64,000 nucleotides of DNA from Haloplanus sp. HW8-1 (GTDB lineage Archaea; Halobacteriota; Halobacteria; Halobacteriales; Haloferacaceae): the NCBI RefSeq assembly GCF_023703795.1, contig NZ_CP098518.1, positions 3,100,001 to 3,164,000 on the forward strand, in the 5' to 3' direction. Positions 7,559 through 16,468 of this stretch are shown here, one piece after another. Position 1 is the stretch's first letter; every line of letters begins with the position of its first letter. Made by a program: the position numbers and the translations under genes. The notes beneath the pieces are model-generated. The model was given only the letters and a program-made list of their open reading frames with translations, did not search any database and was not told where the DNA came from.

Positions 7559-9238
7559 ATGGCATACGTCGACGACTTCCCGACCGACGCACGAATCGTT
7601 CGCTGGAACATGCTGGTCGCGTTCACGGCGCTGGGGATCGGTGGTCTGTTCGGCATGATCCAGGGGCTCCACCGAACGGGATACTTCCGTGGCTTCGTGA
7701 GTTCCGCGGACTACTACACGGTGCTCACGGGTCACGGCGTCCTCCTCGCACTGGTGTTTACCACCTTCGCCCTCTGTGGCCTGTTCACGTGGGGGGTTAC
7801 CCGGAGCCTCGATCGACCGCTCCCGAGCGCGCGGTTCGCGATGACCTGGTTCGGCCTGATGCTCGTGGGCGCGGTCATGGCGGCGGTCACCATCCTCGGC
7901 GGACTGGTGCCCCAGATGCCCCTGAACGCGGACGTGCTCTACACGTTCTACGCGCCGATGAAGGCACACCCGGCCTTCTACGCCGGGCTTGCGCTGTTCA
8001 TCGTCGGCTCGTGGCTCGCCGGCGTCGACTGGTTCCGCACGTACTGGCGCTGGCGCGGTGACAACCCAGACCAGCGCATCCCCCTGCAGACGTTCATGGC
8101 GCTGACGACCATGCTGATGTGGTACATCTCCTCGGCCGGCGTGGCCGTCGAGGTACTCGTGTTCCTCCTGCCGTGGTCGCTCGGCCTGATCCAGCAGGTC
8201 GATCCGCTGTTGACCCGGACGCTGTTCTGGTACTTCGGCCACCCGGTCGTCTACTTCTGGCTCATGCCGGCGTACTTCATCTGGTACACCGTGTTGCCGA
8301 AGCTCTCGGGCGGTCGTCTGTTCAGCGACCCGCTCGCGCGAGTGGTGTTCGTCCTCTTTCTCCTGCTGTCGACGCCGGTCGGGTTCCACCACCAGTACGT
8401 CGATCCCGGCATCCCGGAGGGATTCAAGTTCATCGCGATGACGAACACCATGTTCCTCCTCCTGCCCAGCCTGCTCACCGCCTTCACCGTCGTCGCCAGC
8501 ATGGAACACGGTGCGCGACAGCGCGGCGGCGAGGGTCGACTCGGGTGGCTGCGGGAACTCCCGTGGGACGAACCCGCCTTCGCCGGCTGTGCGCTCGCCG
8601 GCCTGATGTTCGCCGCCGGGGGTTTCTCCGGCATGATCAACGCCGGCATGAACATCAACTACCTGATCCACAACACGCTGTGGGTGCCGGGTCACTTCCA
8701 TCTCACCGTGGGGACGGCCTCCGCGCTGACGTTCATGGCCGCGGGCTACTGGCTGTTCCCGCAGATCACCGGCAACCGCCTGCGATTCCGCTCGCTCGCG
8801 ACGATCCAGCCGTACGTCTGGTTCATCGGCATGACGCTCATGTCGAACGCGATGCACCGGGCCGGGCTCGCGGGCATTCCGCGCCGCACCGCCGAGCCCC
8901 AGTACGACAGCATCACGTTCCAGGGCGTCGTCGGCGGCGTGAGCGAGATGCGCCTGCAGATAGCCATCGGCGGGACGATCCTGTTCTTGGGGCTCGTCCT
9001 CTTCCTGATCGTGATCTTCGGGACGTGGCTCGGCGGTAGCGGGAACGACTCGCTTCGGGTCAACGGGGCGATTCCGGCGCCGCTCTCCGGTCCGGAACAC
9101 AGTCCGCGGATCCTCGACAACCTGAAACTGTGGACGGCGGTCGCCATCCTGCTGATCGTCCTCGCCTACGGCCTGCCGCTGTCGGCGATGATCAGCGACG
9201 GGCTGTTCGCCCCGGGTAGTCCGCCCATCCCCGTCTGA
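7559..9238 (+). CDS. cbaA: ba3-type cytochrome c oxidase subunit I
   Basis: A 559-residue catalytic subunit with about 13 membrane helices that reduces O2 and pumps protons. GHGVLLALV carries a low-spin heme His. GHPVVYFW (H228, Y232) carries the CuB His and the cross-linked Tyr. HHQYVDPG (about 277-278) gives the other CuB His pair, and HFHLTVG (about 379) holds heme ligands. The HPVVYFW form, instead of HPEVY, is typical of type B/ba3 oxidases such as those of Thermus and Natronomonas. The ATG follows the subunit II stop without a gap, so the two are surely cotranscribed. Confidence 0.96.
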   Translation: MAYVDDFPTDARIVRWNMLVAFTALGIGGLFGMIQGLHRTGYFRGFVSSADYYTVLTGHGVLLALVFTTFALCGLFTWGVTRSLDRPLPSARFAMTWFGLMLVGAVMAAVTILGGLVPQMPLNADVLYTFYAPMKAHPAFYAGLALFIVGSWLAGVDWFRTYWRWRGDNPDQRIPLQTFMALTTMLMWYISSAGVAVEVLVFLLPWSLGLIQQVDPLLTRTLFWYFGHPVVYFWLMPAYFIWYTVLPKLSGGRLFSDPLARVVFVLFLLLSTPVGFHHQYVDPGIPEGFKFIAMTNTMFLLLPSLLTAFTVVASMEHGARQRGGEGRLGWLRELPWDEPAFAGCALAGLMFAAGGFSGMINAGMNINYLIHNTLWVPGHFHLTVGTASALTFMAAGYWLFPQITGNRLRFRSLATIQPYVWFIGMTLMSNAMHRAGLAGIPRRTAEPQYDSITFQGVVGGVSEMRLQIAIGGTILFLGLVLFLIVIFGTWLGGSGNDSLRVNGAIPAPLSGPEHSPRILDNLKLWTAVAILLIVLAYGLPLSAMISDGLFAPGSPPIPV

Positions 9239-9254
9239 TCCCCTCCATCCACTC

Positions 9255-9902
9255 GTGACCGACGACCTTCCGACCGGAACCGACGAGACCGACGGTACCG
9301 AGAGCGGCGCCGACGATCGGACGGCGGACGGTCCAACTCCGGACACGGACCACGGGGCGGTCGGCGGCCTCTCGAAACGGACGCTGATCCGGCTGCTCGT
9401 CGGATTCGGGATCGGCATCCCGATCCTCGTCGAGGGGCTCACGTTCCTCGGTCTCCTCCGGAACCAGTTCGGCGGCGGCGGCGGGGGATCGTCGGGTGAG
9501 GACACCGCGACGGCCACTGTCGGCTCGGACGCGGTCGCCGTCGGCGACGACATGCTTCCGGAGACCGATCGGGCCGAAACCCTCGCCTCGGCCGTCCTTC
9601 GGGAGATCGACGGCGACCGCTGGCCGCTCTCGCTGACCGTCGACGTACGGAACACCGGCGACACCGACTACGAGTTCCAACTGCTCGGCGTCCACCTCGA
9701 CGACGGCCGGACCGTCTCCGGACGGACGAGTACCGATCGCCTGGCGCCGTCCGAGAGCCGTACCATCACCGCCGAACGGTCCATCCCCGCGGGGTCGACC
9801 CCGAGAGCCGTCGAGGTCGTCGCCCTCCTCTACGGCGGCGGCTCCGTCGAGACGGTCGAACGACGCGTCGAACTGGCGAAGATCCCCGTCCGCGGCGGCT
9901 GA
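9255..9902 (+). CDS. Single-pass membrane protein downstream of the ba3 oxidase
   Basis: A 215-residue protein with an acidic cytoplasmic N-terminus (about 1-42), one membrane helix (about 46-66), a Gly-rich linker and an extracellular beta-rich domain with an NTGDTDYEF repeat-like strand pattern. The GTG start at 9255 lies 16 bases after the subunit I stop, so it is probably the last gene of the oxidase operon. The outer domain looks like a DUF-type immunoglobulin-like fold of the kind seen on haloarchaeal cell surfaces. Its role in oxidase assembly is only inferred from position. Confidence 0.7.
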   Translation: MTDDLPTGTDETDGTESGADDRTADGPTPDTDHGAVGGLSKRTLIRLLVGFGIGIPILVEGLTFLGLLRNQFGGGGGGSSGEDTATATVGSDAVAVGDDMLPETDRAETLASAVLREIDGDRWPLSLTVDVRNTGDTDYEFQLLGVHLDDGRTVSGRTSTDRLAPSESRTITAERSIPAGSTPRAVEVVALLYGGGSVETVERRVELAKIPVRGG

Positions 9903-9908
9903 CCCACC

Positions 9909-10547
9909 TCACGTCTCGCTCTCGGCGTCGCCGAAGGCCGTCGGCTTCCAACGGAGCGTGCCCCGCACTGCCTCCCACTCGTCGCGCTCCTGCAACCGGT
10001 AGCGGGCGAAGGCCGGGTTTCTGACGAGTTCGAGTTCGGCCAGCCGTAGCCGGACGGCCCACCGGAGGTCCGCCCACGCACACTGATCGCGGCCTTCCTC
10101 GATTTCCTCCTCGGCGGGTTCGAAGTCGATGTACTCGTCGCCCTCCACGAATCCCTTCACGACGCCGTGCTGCGAGCGGAGCCACCGCTCGTACGACTCG
10201 AACGGGATCGTCTCCGTCGGTGTGGGCTCCCGCGAGAACAGGGATTTGAACCGCATGGCCGACTCGTCATCGCCCCACCGGTATCCACGGGCGGTCAGTT
10301 TGATCGTCCCGGCACCGTCCACGGCGCAGTTGAATTGGAGTCGCGCGTAGCCACCCGGTCCCGGGACGTCCGTCCCCTCCGCCGTCTTCGGCGTCAGAAA
10401 AGCCCCGTCCGCGTACTGGATCGGATACCGAGTCCCCACCGCACGCTCGATGACGGGCACGGCCGGCGATCCCGACGTATCGGACGGGACCTCTGACGTC
10501 CCCCATGTGCCGGCCGCCGTCTCCTTCGGGTCGATCCAGACTTTCAT
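9909..10547 (-). CDS. Hypothetical acidic protein
   Basis: A 212-residue soluble protein with no signal peptide or membrane helix and no recognised motif. It begins MKVWIDPKETAAGTW and has one EEEIEEGRDQ charged stretch and two Cys. The ATG at 10547 follows an AT-rich upstream region (TATAATT at 10551-10557 on the plus strand). It converges on the oxidase operon with a 6-base gap. I do not recognise the family. Confidence 0.65.
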   Translation of the reverse strand: MKVWIDPKETAAGTWGTSEVPSDTSGSPAVPVIERAVGTRYPIQYADGAFLTPKTAEGTDVPGPGGYARLQFNCAVDGAGTIKLTARGYRWGDDESAMRFKSLFSREPTPTETIPFESYERWLRSQHGVVKGFVEGDEYIDFEPAEEEIEEGRDQCAWADLRWAVRLRLAELELVRNPAFARYRLQERDEWEAVRGTLRWKPTAFGDAESET

Positions 10548-10629
10548 GGTCTATAATTGGAGACGGGTCAAAAAACGGTTCCGCCGCGTGGCGGCGACGT
10601 TGCGGCAGGAAGAGACGGGCCGTCAGTGG

Positions 10630-11493
10630 TCAGTATCGCGAGGGCATGTAGGCCATGCCGAGCAGCATGATCGCCGTCGCGAAGCTCACGATGGAGATTC
10701 CCCACAACCCGTTGACGTGTTCGTGGTAGGTGTCGATCTCCGCGGTCTGCCGTTGATACACGCCGTAGTCGCTCTCCAACACGAGCGTGCTGTTGTCGGG
10801 GAAGTACGCGAAGTACTGCTGGCCGTTCAGCGTGACGTTGGCCTCGTCGCCGACGTCGACGGGGTTCGTCCGGGGGGCCGTCCACGCGAGCGTCGCACTG
10901 TCGTTCGACACGCTGCTGACCGTCGTCGTGTTCCCTTGGTACGGCAGCGAGTCGCCCTCACTGTACTGGGTCGACGCCGGTTCGGGGAAGTACTCGCTCG
11001 CCGGGGTCAGCGTGCGGTTGCCGTCGGTCTCGCGGACGACGTACTCCGTGCCGTTCACCGTGACGAGTTCGTTGCGGGCGGCGGAGTCGTTCCGGAGGAT
11101 CGCGCTCCGGTTGATCACCTCTTCCAGGCCGAACGTCGTGGGGTCTTCCTCCTGGACGACGACGACCCGGTAATCCTCTCCCTGGTAGGTGACGGTGGCG
11201 TCGTGTTCCCACGTCTGAGTGTACCGGGCGGAGTCGTTAGTCCAAGTGAGTTGTCCGGAGCGGGTGACACTCGCCGCACCGCCGTGGCCGCCGCCGCCAC
11301 CCTCCATCTCCGCCGAGATCGTCGTGACGGTGTACTGGCGGTTCTCGACCGAGAACTCGTCCCCTTGCGCGAGCCTGTGATCGGGGTTGTCGAACTCGAC
11401 CGTCGGCGCAGTGGCCGTGGCGATCAGCGAGTACGACGCCGCGCCGAGGACGATAAAGAACGCGACGTAGATGGCCGCAGCGCGTCGTTGCAT
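10630..11493 (-). CDS. Two-helix membrane protein with a large extracellular domain
   Basis: A 287-residue protein starting with a membrane helix (about 7-27), then a roughly 220-residue outer domain of repeated beta motifs (GDEFSVENRQYTV, TYQGEDYRVVVV, TVNGTEYVV, TLNGQQYFAYF). It ends with a second helix (about 258-280). The repeated YxV strands suggest two to four copies of a small beta domain. Many NxS/T sequons are present, as on surface glycoproteins. No enzyme motif was seen and the function is unknown. Confidence 0.7.
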   Translation of the reverse strand: MQRRAAAIYVAFFIVLGAASYSLIATATAPTVEFDNPDHRLAQGDEFSVENRQYTVTTISAEMEGGGGGHGGAASVTRSGQLTWTNDSARYTQTWEHDATVTYQGEDYRVVVVQEEDPTTFGLEEVINRSAILRNDSAARNELVTVNGTEYVVRETDGNRTLTPASEYFPEPASTQYSEGDSLPYQGNTTTVSSVSNDSATLAWTAPRTNPVDVGDEANVTLNGQQYFAYFPDNSTLVLESDYGVYQRQTAEIDTYHEHVNGLWGISIVSFATAIMLLGMAYMPSRY

Positions 11494-11545
11494 ACGTGGG
11501 GCCTAGTCCACCCCGCGTATAACGATTACTAACTGCCGACGACGG

Positions 11546-11728
11546 TTACGGACCGGGATCGTCGAGGGCCTCGACGAGTTGTAGCGCCTGCCGGAGGTGG
11601 AACCGCGTTTCGGGATTCTCCGCGTCGTCGAGCGCGGCGTGAAGGTGTCGCTCGATCGTCTCGCCTGCCGACGGCGTGATTCCCGTCTCCCCGTTCCCCT
11701 TTCGATCGCTCGCTGGTTCGGAACTCAT
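11546..11728 (-). CDS. Small conserved acidic protein
   Basis: A 60-residue soluble protein whose second half (ERHLHAALDDAENPETRFHLRQALQLVEAL) looks like a two-helix hairpin. I preferred ATG 11728 because a TATA-like CATATGG lies 18-25 bases upstream. An in-frame ATG at 11770 would add 14 residues. I do not recognise the function. Confidence 0.55.
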   Translation of the reverse strand: MSSEPASDRKGNGETGITPSAGETIERHLHAALDDAENPETRFHLRQALQLVEALDDPGP

Positions 11729-11800
11729 AGCGTGTCGTTTGGCGTCATATGGCTTAGGTATCGGGAGCATACCGGGGGGTTCTACGGTTCATCGAGATCG

Positions 11801-12202
11801 GTGTCGATTTCTCCAAAACGTTCTATTCGTCGGGTTTCGGATGGTTCTAACCACCGATATACGTCGGCCACCACTCCAGACCGATCGGGCGTCGGGGTCG
11901 AACTCGTCGATGACGGGGTCACCGCGCCGGCGGACGTCGTCTTCGCGGGGGACGACCCGCTCGCCGCCGATCAGCCGGGGTGGGTGTTTCGTGGCGATTC
12001 GGCCGAACCGGCACTCGATCTCACGGATCGAACGGTCGATCTCTCGGTCGGTCGCTTCCGCGGACGATCCGACCCGGCCGATGTGTTCCGCGGACCGGCG
12101 TCCCGTCCGGACGGACCGTTACTTAAATGTTCGGGTCTACCCCCGGGTCGTCGGCCCGACCGACAGGTTTTGTACCGACCTGTCCCTAGGTCGAGCGCAT
12201 GA
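11801..12202 (+). other. Uncertain ORF or gene remnant upstream of hemH
   Basis: The roughly 470 bases between 11729 and 12198 hold no convincing intact gene. One plus-strand frame (GTG 11801) has a haloarchaeal-looking middle (residues about 34-90, VELVDDGVTAPADVVFAG and onward) with Arg-rich, poorly biased ends. Its TGA overlaps the hemH ATG (ATGA). A TATA-like ACTTAAATG at 12121-12129 inside it would more plausibly serve hemH. I read it as a remnant or a coincidental frame. Confidence 0.2.
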
Positions 12203-13248
12203 CCACCGGGATCGTGTTACTCAACTTCGGTGAACCTGCGGAGCCGGACCGGGACGTCGTCGTCGACTACCTCGAACGCATCTTCTTCGCCAACATGGAC
12301 ATCGAAGGCGAGGAGACGACCGAGGCGGAGGCACGGGAGCGCGCCAGCCAGTTGGCCGGGCGCCGCGCCCCCGGTCTCATGGAGGAGTACGGAGCGATCG
12401 GCGGGTCGCCGCTGATCGACCATGCGACCACGCAGGCGACGATGCTCGCCGAGGAGTTGGACCGCCGCGGCTACGACGTCGAGACCTACTATGGGATGCA
12501 GTACACCGAGCCGTTCATCACGGACGCCGTGGAGCGCGCCCGAGCGGACGGCGTCGACCACCTGATCGGCCTGCCGGTCTATCCGCTGTGTGGCCCCTCG
12601 ACGACCGTCCAGTCGCTCGACGAACTCGACGAGGCGCTCGACGACGTGGGCTGGGACGTGTCGGTCGACGGCCTGACGGGCTGGCACAAACACCCCGCGT
12701 ACACCCGCGTCCGCATCGACAACATCCGCTCGTTCCTGAACGAGAATGATCTCTCGCTGGGGGACGGCACGCAGCTCGTCTTCTCCGCTCACGGGACGCC
12801 CCAGTACTACCTCGACGAGGGGAGTCGCTACGAACAGTACGTCGAGGAATTCTGTGGCGTCGTGGCGACGGCCCTCGACGCCCCGGACTACGCACTTGGC
12901 TACCAGAACCACGAGAACCGCGACGTGGCGTGGACCGAACCCGACGTCGAGGAGGTCATCGAGACAGTCGAAGCCGACCGGGTCGTCGTCGAACCGGTCA
13001 GCTTCATGCACGAACAGAGCGAGACGCTCTCCGAACTCGACGTCGAACTGCGTGAGGAAGCCGAGGCGGCGGGCCTGGAGTTCTACCGCGTCCCCATCCC
13101 CTACGACGACGAGCGGTTCGTCGGCGCGCTCGCGGACCTCGTGGAGCCGTTCGTCGCAGGATACGATCCGTCGTACGCCGGTCTCCAGCAGTGTGAGTGT
13201 CGGGACGTTCCGGGGACGATGTGTCTGAACGCGCCCCACGACGAATGA
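12199..13248 (+). CDS. hemH: Ferrochelatase
   Basis: A 349-residue enzyme that inserts Fe(II) into a porphyrin, the last or second-last step of heme synthesis. The N-terminus GIVLLNFGEP and the motifs YGAIGGSPL, LPVYPLCGPSTT and VFSAHGTP (the catalytic His) are typical. Acidic EPVSFMHEQSET follows. The C-terminus has a Cys group (QQCECRDVPGTMC) that could hold an iron-sulfur cluster, as in some ferrochelatases. It overlaps the porphyrinogen oxidase gene by four bases (ATGA). It could act on coproporphyrin rather than protoporphyrin. Confidence 0.93.
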   Translation: MTTGIVLLNFGEPAEPDRDVVVDYLERIFFANMDIEGEETTEAEARERASQLAGRRAPGLMEEYGAIGGSPLIDHATTQATMLAEELDRRGYDVETYYGMQYTEPFITDAVERARADGVDHLIGLPVYPLCGPSTTVQSLDELDEALDDVGWDVSVDGLTGWHKHPAYTRVRIDNIRSFLNENDLSLGDGTQLVFSAHGTPQYYLDEGSRYEQYVEEFCGVVATALDAPDYALGYQNHENRDVAWTEPDVEEVIETVEADRVVVEPVSFMHEQSETLSELDVELREEAEAAGLEFYRVPIPYDDERFVGALADLVEPFVAGYDPSYAGLQQCECRDVPGTMCLNAPHDE

Positions 13249-14543
13249 CGGTCGGTATCGTCGGCGCCGGCATCACGGGGCTCGCGCTCTCGCAGTACTG
13301 TCGCGAGCGCGGCGTCGACGCCGTGGCATACGAGGCGTCGGCCGATCCCGGCGGGGTCATCGGGTCCGAACGGGTCGACGGACGGGTGCTCGAACACGGC
13401 CCCCAGCGCACCCGCCTGACGCCCGAAATCGAGGCGCTCGTCGACGACTGCGGCCTCCGGTCGGACCTCCTGGTCGCCGACACCGACCTCCCGCTGTACG
13501 TCTACGCGGACGGCCGCCTTCGGCGAGTGCCCTTCTCCCCCCGGGAGTTCCTGTCGACCGACCTGCTCTCGACGCGGGGCAAACTCCGCCTGCTCGCGGA
13601 GCCGCTGACCGGCGGCGCCCGCGACGACGAGACGGCAGCGGACTACTTCGTCCGGAAGTTCGGCACCGAAGCGTACCACAACCTCGTCGAACCGCTGTTC
13701 GGTGGCATCTACGGCTCCGATCCGGCCGAGATGCCCGGGAAGTACGCCCTCCGGACGGTCCGCAAGATGGAGCGTTCGGGAAGTCTCGTGTGGGCGGCGG
13801 TCAACCGGCGCCTCGAGGGGAAGGAGCGCCAGCCCCCGATCTCCTTCGCCGACGGGATGGTCCAACTCCCCCGCGCACTCTACGAGCGCAACGCCGATCG
13901 CGTGGAACTGGGGACGGCGGTCGAGCGCATCGTCCCCGAGGGGACGGGGTATCGACTCGAAACCGAGGCGGGAGGGCGGACCGTCGACCACGTGGTCGTG
14001 ACGGTACGGGCCGACGTGGCGGCGGGGCTGCTAGCGGACGTCGACGCCGGGAGCGCCCGGGCGCTTCGCCGCCTCTACTACAACCCGCTCGCGTACGTCC
14101 ACCTCGTCTCGGAGGCCGATCCCGACGGCTACGGCTATCAGGTGCGCCACGACGACCCGCTCCACACCCTCGGTGTGACCTGGAACGCCAGCCTGTTCGA
14201 CCGCGACGGCGTCTACACCTGCTTTCTCGGCGGCATGGAGAATCCGGGGCTGGTCGACCGCCCGGCGGACGAACTCGGGCACATCGCGGCCGAGGAGTTC
14301 GAGACGGTGATGGGCGCGTCCGCCGACGTGGTGAACGTCACGCGCCACCCGCGCGGCATCCCCGCCTACGACGGGTCGTGGACGGCGATGGAGTCGGTCG
14401 ACCTCCCCGAGGAGATCACGCTGGCGTCGAACTACGCCGGGCGGATGGGCGTCCCGGCGCGAATCCGCGAGGCAAAGCGGCTGGCCGAACGGTTCGCGGG
14501 GGCCGACGCGGCCAATACGGCGCCGGTCGCGACTACCGGCTGA
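13245..14543 (+). CDS. hemY: FAD-dependent porphyrinogen oxidase (HemY/CgoX type)
   Basis: A 432-residue flavoprotein with an N-terminal Rossmann FAD site (GIVGAGITGLALS). The internal LVEPLFGGIYGSDP block and the C-terminal NYAGRMGVPARIREA that completes the FAD site are typical of oxygen-dependent protoporphyrinogen/coproporphyrinogen oxidases. I chose the ATG at 13245 because it overlaps the hemH stop and puts the FAD motif at residue 3. An earlier in-frame start at 13197 adds an unlikely tail. It is convergent with hemE, overlapping it by 11 bases. Confidence 0.9.
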   Translation: MTVGIVGAGITGLALSQYCRERGVDAVAYEASADPGGVIGSERVDGRVLEHGPQRTRLTPEIEALVDDCGLRSDLLVADTDLPLYVYADGRLRRVPFSPREFLSTDLLSTRGKLRLLAEPLTGGARDDETAADYFVRKFGTEAYHNLVEPLFGGIYGSDPAEMPGKYALRTVRKMERSGSLVWAAVNRRLEGKERQPPISFADGMVQLPRALYERNADRVELGTAVERIVPEGTGYRLETEAGGRTVDHVVVTVRADVAAGLLADVDAGSARALRRLYYNPLAYVHLVSEADPDGYGYQVRHDDPLHTLGVTWNASLFDRDGVYTCFLGGMENPGLVDRPADELGHIAAEEFETVMGASADVVNVTRHPRGIPAYDGSWTAMESVDLPEEITLASNYAGRMGVPARIREAKRLAERFAGADAANTAPVATTG

Positions 14544-15540
14544 TCGACTTCGCCGTCTCGACGAACGCCAGCACCGACTCGACGGGGGTATCGCGGTCGA
14601 CGCCGTGGCCGAGGTTGAGGATGTGGCCGCGCGGTCCGGCGGCGTCGATGACCTCCGTCGTCCGCTCGCGAACGAAGTCGGGCGATCCGAAGAGGTACTG
14701 GGGATCGAGGTTGCCTTGCACGGGGCGGTCGCCGAGTTGCTCGCGGGCGTCGGCCATGTCGACCGTCCAGTCGAGGCCGACCACGTCGGCGCCCGTCGCC
14801 TCCAGACTGTCGAGTCGCCCGCTCATGTTGCGAACGAAGACGATGGAGGGCACCGAGAGGTCCGACAGGATCTCGCGGTGGAGCGGCAGGACGAACTCGC
14901 GGTAGTCGGCCGGCGAGAGCACGCCGGCGTAGGTGTCGAATAGCTGGACTACGTCGGCGCCGTGGTCGGCCTGATACTCCAGATACTCCCGGACCACGTC
15001 GGCGAACGCCGAGAGCAGCGTCCGGAACGCCTCCGGGTGGCGAGCCCGGAAGCGTCGCACGGGGCCGTGGTTGCGCGAGGTGCCGCCGGCGACGGCGTAG
15101 GAGGCGAGCGTGAAGGGGCCGCCGGCGAAGCCGATGATGGCCGTCTCCGACCCGACCCGTTCGACCAGGTTGTCGAGGAGCGCGCCGACGAAACCGAGGT
15201 CGTCGGCCACCGATCCGCGGGGGCGGTCGGCGTCCGCAGGCCCGTCGACGGGGTTCTCGACGACGGGGCCGACCCCGCTCTCGAGATGATAGTCGAACCC
15301 CAGCGGTTCGAGGACGGTCAGGATGTCGGAGAACATCACCAGCCCGTCCGGTTCGTACAGCTCCCACGGCAGGAGCGTGATCCGGGTGGCCACCTCCGGC
15401 GTCTCGATAGCCTCGCGGAACCCGTAATCGGCGCGGATCTCCCGGTATTCGGGGATATGCCGCCCGGCCTGTCGCATCAGCCAGACGGGCGGGCGCTCCG
15501 TTCGTTCGCCCCGTGCCGCGCGGACGAGGAGGTGCGTCAT
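14533..15540 (-). CDS. hemE: Uroporphyrinogen III decarboxylase
   Basis: A 335-residue enzyme converting uroporphyrinogen III to coproporphyrinogen III. The substrate-binding LMRQAGRH (about 22-29), FSDILT (about 70), GFAGGPFTLASY, QLFDTYAGVL and NLGHGV motifs are all present, and the length is normal. A TATA-like box at 15565-15572 (25-32 bases upstream) predicts a leaderless mRNA. With hemH and hemY convergent on it, the locus supplies the late non-siroheme branch, presumably for the nearby oxidases. Confidence 0.95.
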   Translation of the reverse strand: MTHLLVRAARGERTERPPVWLMRQAGRHIPEYREIRADYGFREAIETPEVATRITLLPWELYEPDGLVMFSDILTVLEPLGFDYHLESGVGPVVENPVDGPADADRPRGSVADDLGFVGALLDNLVERVGSETAIIGFAGGPFTLASYAVAGGTSRNHGPVRRFRARHPEAFRTLLSAFADVVREYLEYQADHGADVVQLFDTYAGVLSPADYREFVLPLHREILSDLSVPSIVFVRNMSGRLDSLEATGADVVGLDWTVDMADAREQLGDRPVQGNLDPQYLFGSPDFVRERTTEVIDAAGPRGHILNLGHGVDRDTPVESVLAFVETAKSISR

Positions 15541-15564
15541 GGACGGAGGTTGGGCCGAGGCCGG

Positions 15565-15572
15565 CTAAGTAT
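15565..15572 (-). promoter_or_regulatory. TATA-like promoter of hemE
   Basis: The minus-strand sequence ATACTTAG lies 25-32 bases upstream of the hemE ATG, the usual leaderless spacing. Confidence 0.55.
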
Positions 15573-15793
15573 GTCGCAATCGGTCCCGGCCGACGGTATA
15601 TGTGGCTAGGTCCCGTAGCGCGTGCATGACTTCACGGCTGCTCATCGGTGATTCCCCCCTCGACATCAGTCTGCTCGGACTCATCGCCGTCATCGTCGGC
15701 GGCTACGGTCGCGAGATATCGGTCCCTCCCGATACGTCGCCGCATCTCATCCGCTTTTTTTCGGTGTCGCCGGACCGCACCTATCCGGCAGTG

Positions 15794-15970
15794 ATGCCCC
15801 AGGACAAGGCGTTGCTCCTCCTGAACGATCCGTCGACGACGGAGGCCACCAGAGAGGCTACCGCGGCCGGCGGATCGCTCTACGCCGTCTGGACCCTCGT
15901 CGCGGTCGTCGGCGTGTTGCTCCTGCTTGCCGGGCCGGCCGTCGCCTGGCGGAACCGGGGCGACGACTGA
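15794..15970 (+). CDS. Small single-helix membrane protein
   Basis: A 58-residue protein with a soluble N-terminal half (LLLNDPSTTEATREATA) and one membrane helix (about 30-52) ending in WRNRGDD. The start is uncertain. An in-frame ATG at 15626 has a TATA-like GGTATATG (15595-15602) at ideal leaderless distance and would give 114 residues with an extra helix. The added segment has weaker codon bias and a TTTTTTT run. The stop TGA abuts the convergent HxlR stop (TGATCA). The function is unknown. Confidence 0.55.
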   Translation: MPQDKALLLLNDPSTTEATREATAAGGSLYAVWTLVAVVGVLLLLAGPAVAWRNRGDD

Positions 15971-16312
15971 TCAGCCACCCAGTTCCTCCTCGGCGACCCA
16001 CTCCCTCGCCCAGTCGCCGATGGCGTCGAACACCGGACAGAGCGCCTCGCCTTTCTCGGTCAGCGAGTAGTACGTCGCCACCGGCGCGTCCTCCTCCAGT
16101 CGCCGGTCGACGAAGCCCATCTCCTGTAAGTCGTCGACGACCCGCGAGAGCGTCCGGGAACTCGCACCCGTCGACCGCTTGAGTTCGTTGAACCGCTTCT
16201 CCCCGCCCTGCAGGTCGTGGAGGACCGCCAACCGCCACTGGGAGCCGATCTGTTCGAGTGAGTCGATGACATAGCAGGTCTCCGCGTCCTCGGTTCCCGT
16301 CTCTATCGCCAT
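15971..16312 (-). CDS. HxlR-family winged-helix regulator
   Basis: A 113-residue DNA-binding protein of the HxlR/MarR-like group. C13 sits in the ETCYVIDSLEQIGSQWRLAVL start, where redox-sensing HxlR proteins carry a reactive Cys. KRFNELKR and SSRTLSRVVDDLQEMGFVDR form the helix-turn-helix, and PVATYYSLTEKGEAL forms the wing. It is divergent from a DoxX gene, a pairing common for HxlR-controlled redox or thiol-stress genes. It probably controls itself and the divergent DoxX unit through the shared 16313-16468 region. Confidence 0.88.
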   Translation of the reverse strand: MAIETGTEDAETCYVIDSLEQIGSQWRLAVLHDLQGGEKRFNELKRSTGASSRTLSRVVDDLQEMGFVDRRLEEDAPVATYYSLTEKGEALCPVFDAIGDWAREWVAEEELGG

Positions 16313-16434
16313 ATCTACCTGTCGCCGCTCGGACGGTTAGCAGTTACGCTACGAATCAGGTGTCGGAGTGTTACTACGCTGGGAACGGCCCCCGGTAACA
16401 TCCGCGTCACCCGGTGACACCAATGTCAGATAAC

Positions 16435-16443
16435 GTATATATT
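16435..16443 (+). promoter_or_regulatory. TATA-like promoter of the DoxX unit
   Basis: GTATATATT lies 26-34 bases before the ATG at 16469. The GTTAC/CTACG half-sites between 16350 and 16380 could be HxlR operators, but this is a guess. Confidence 0.55.
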
Positions 16444-16468
16444 CGTCGAGGTCTTGTGAGTCGATACG

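Noticed and set aside
7325-9664. A 779-codon minus-strand open frame
   Set aside because: It is antisense to oxidase subunits II and I, which carry every expected ligand.
16350-16380. A fifth copy of the 86-base palindrome (GTTACGCTACG similarity)
   Set aside because: Only about 11 bases match and there is no opposing arm at the right distance.
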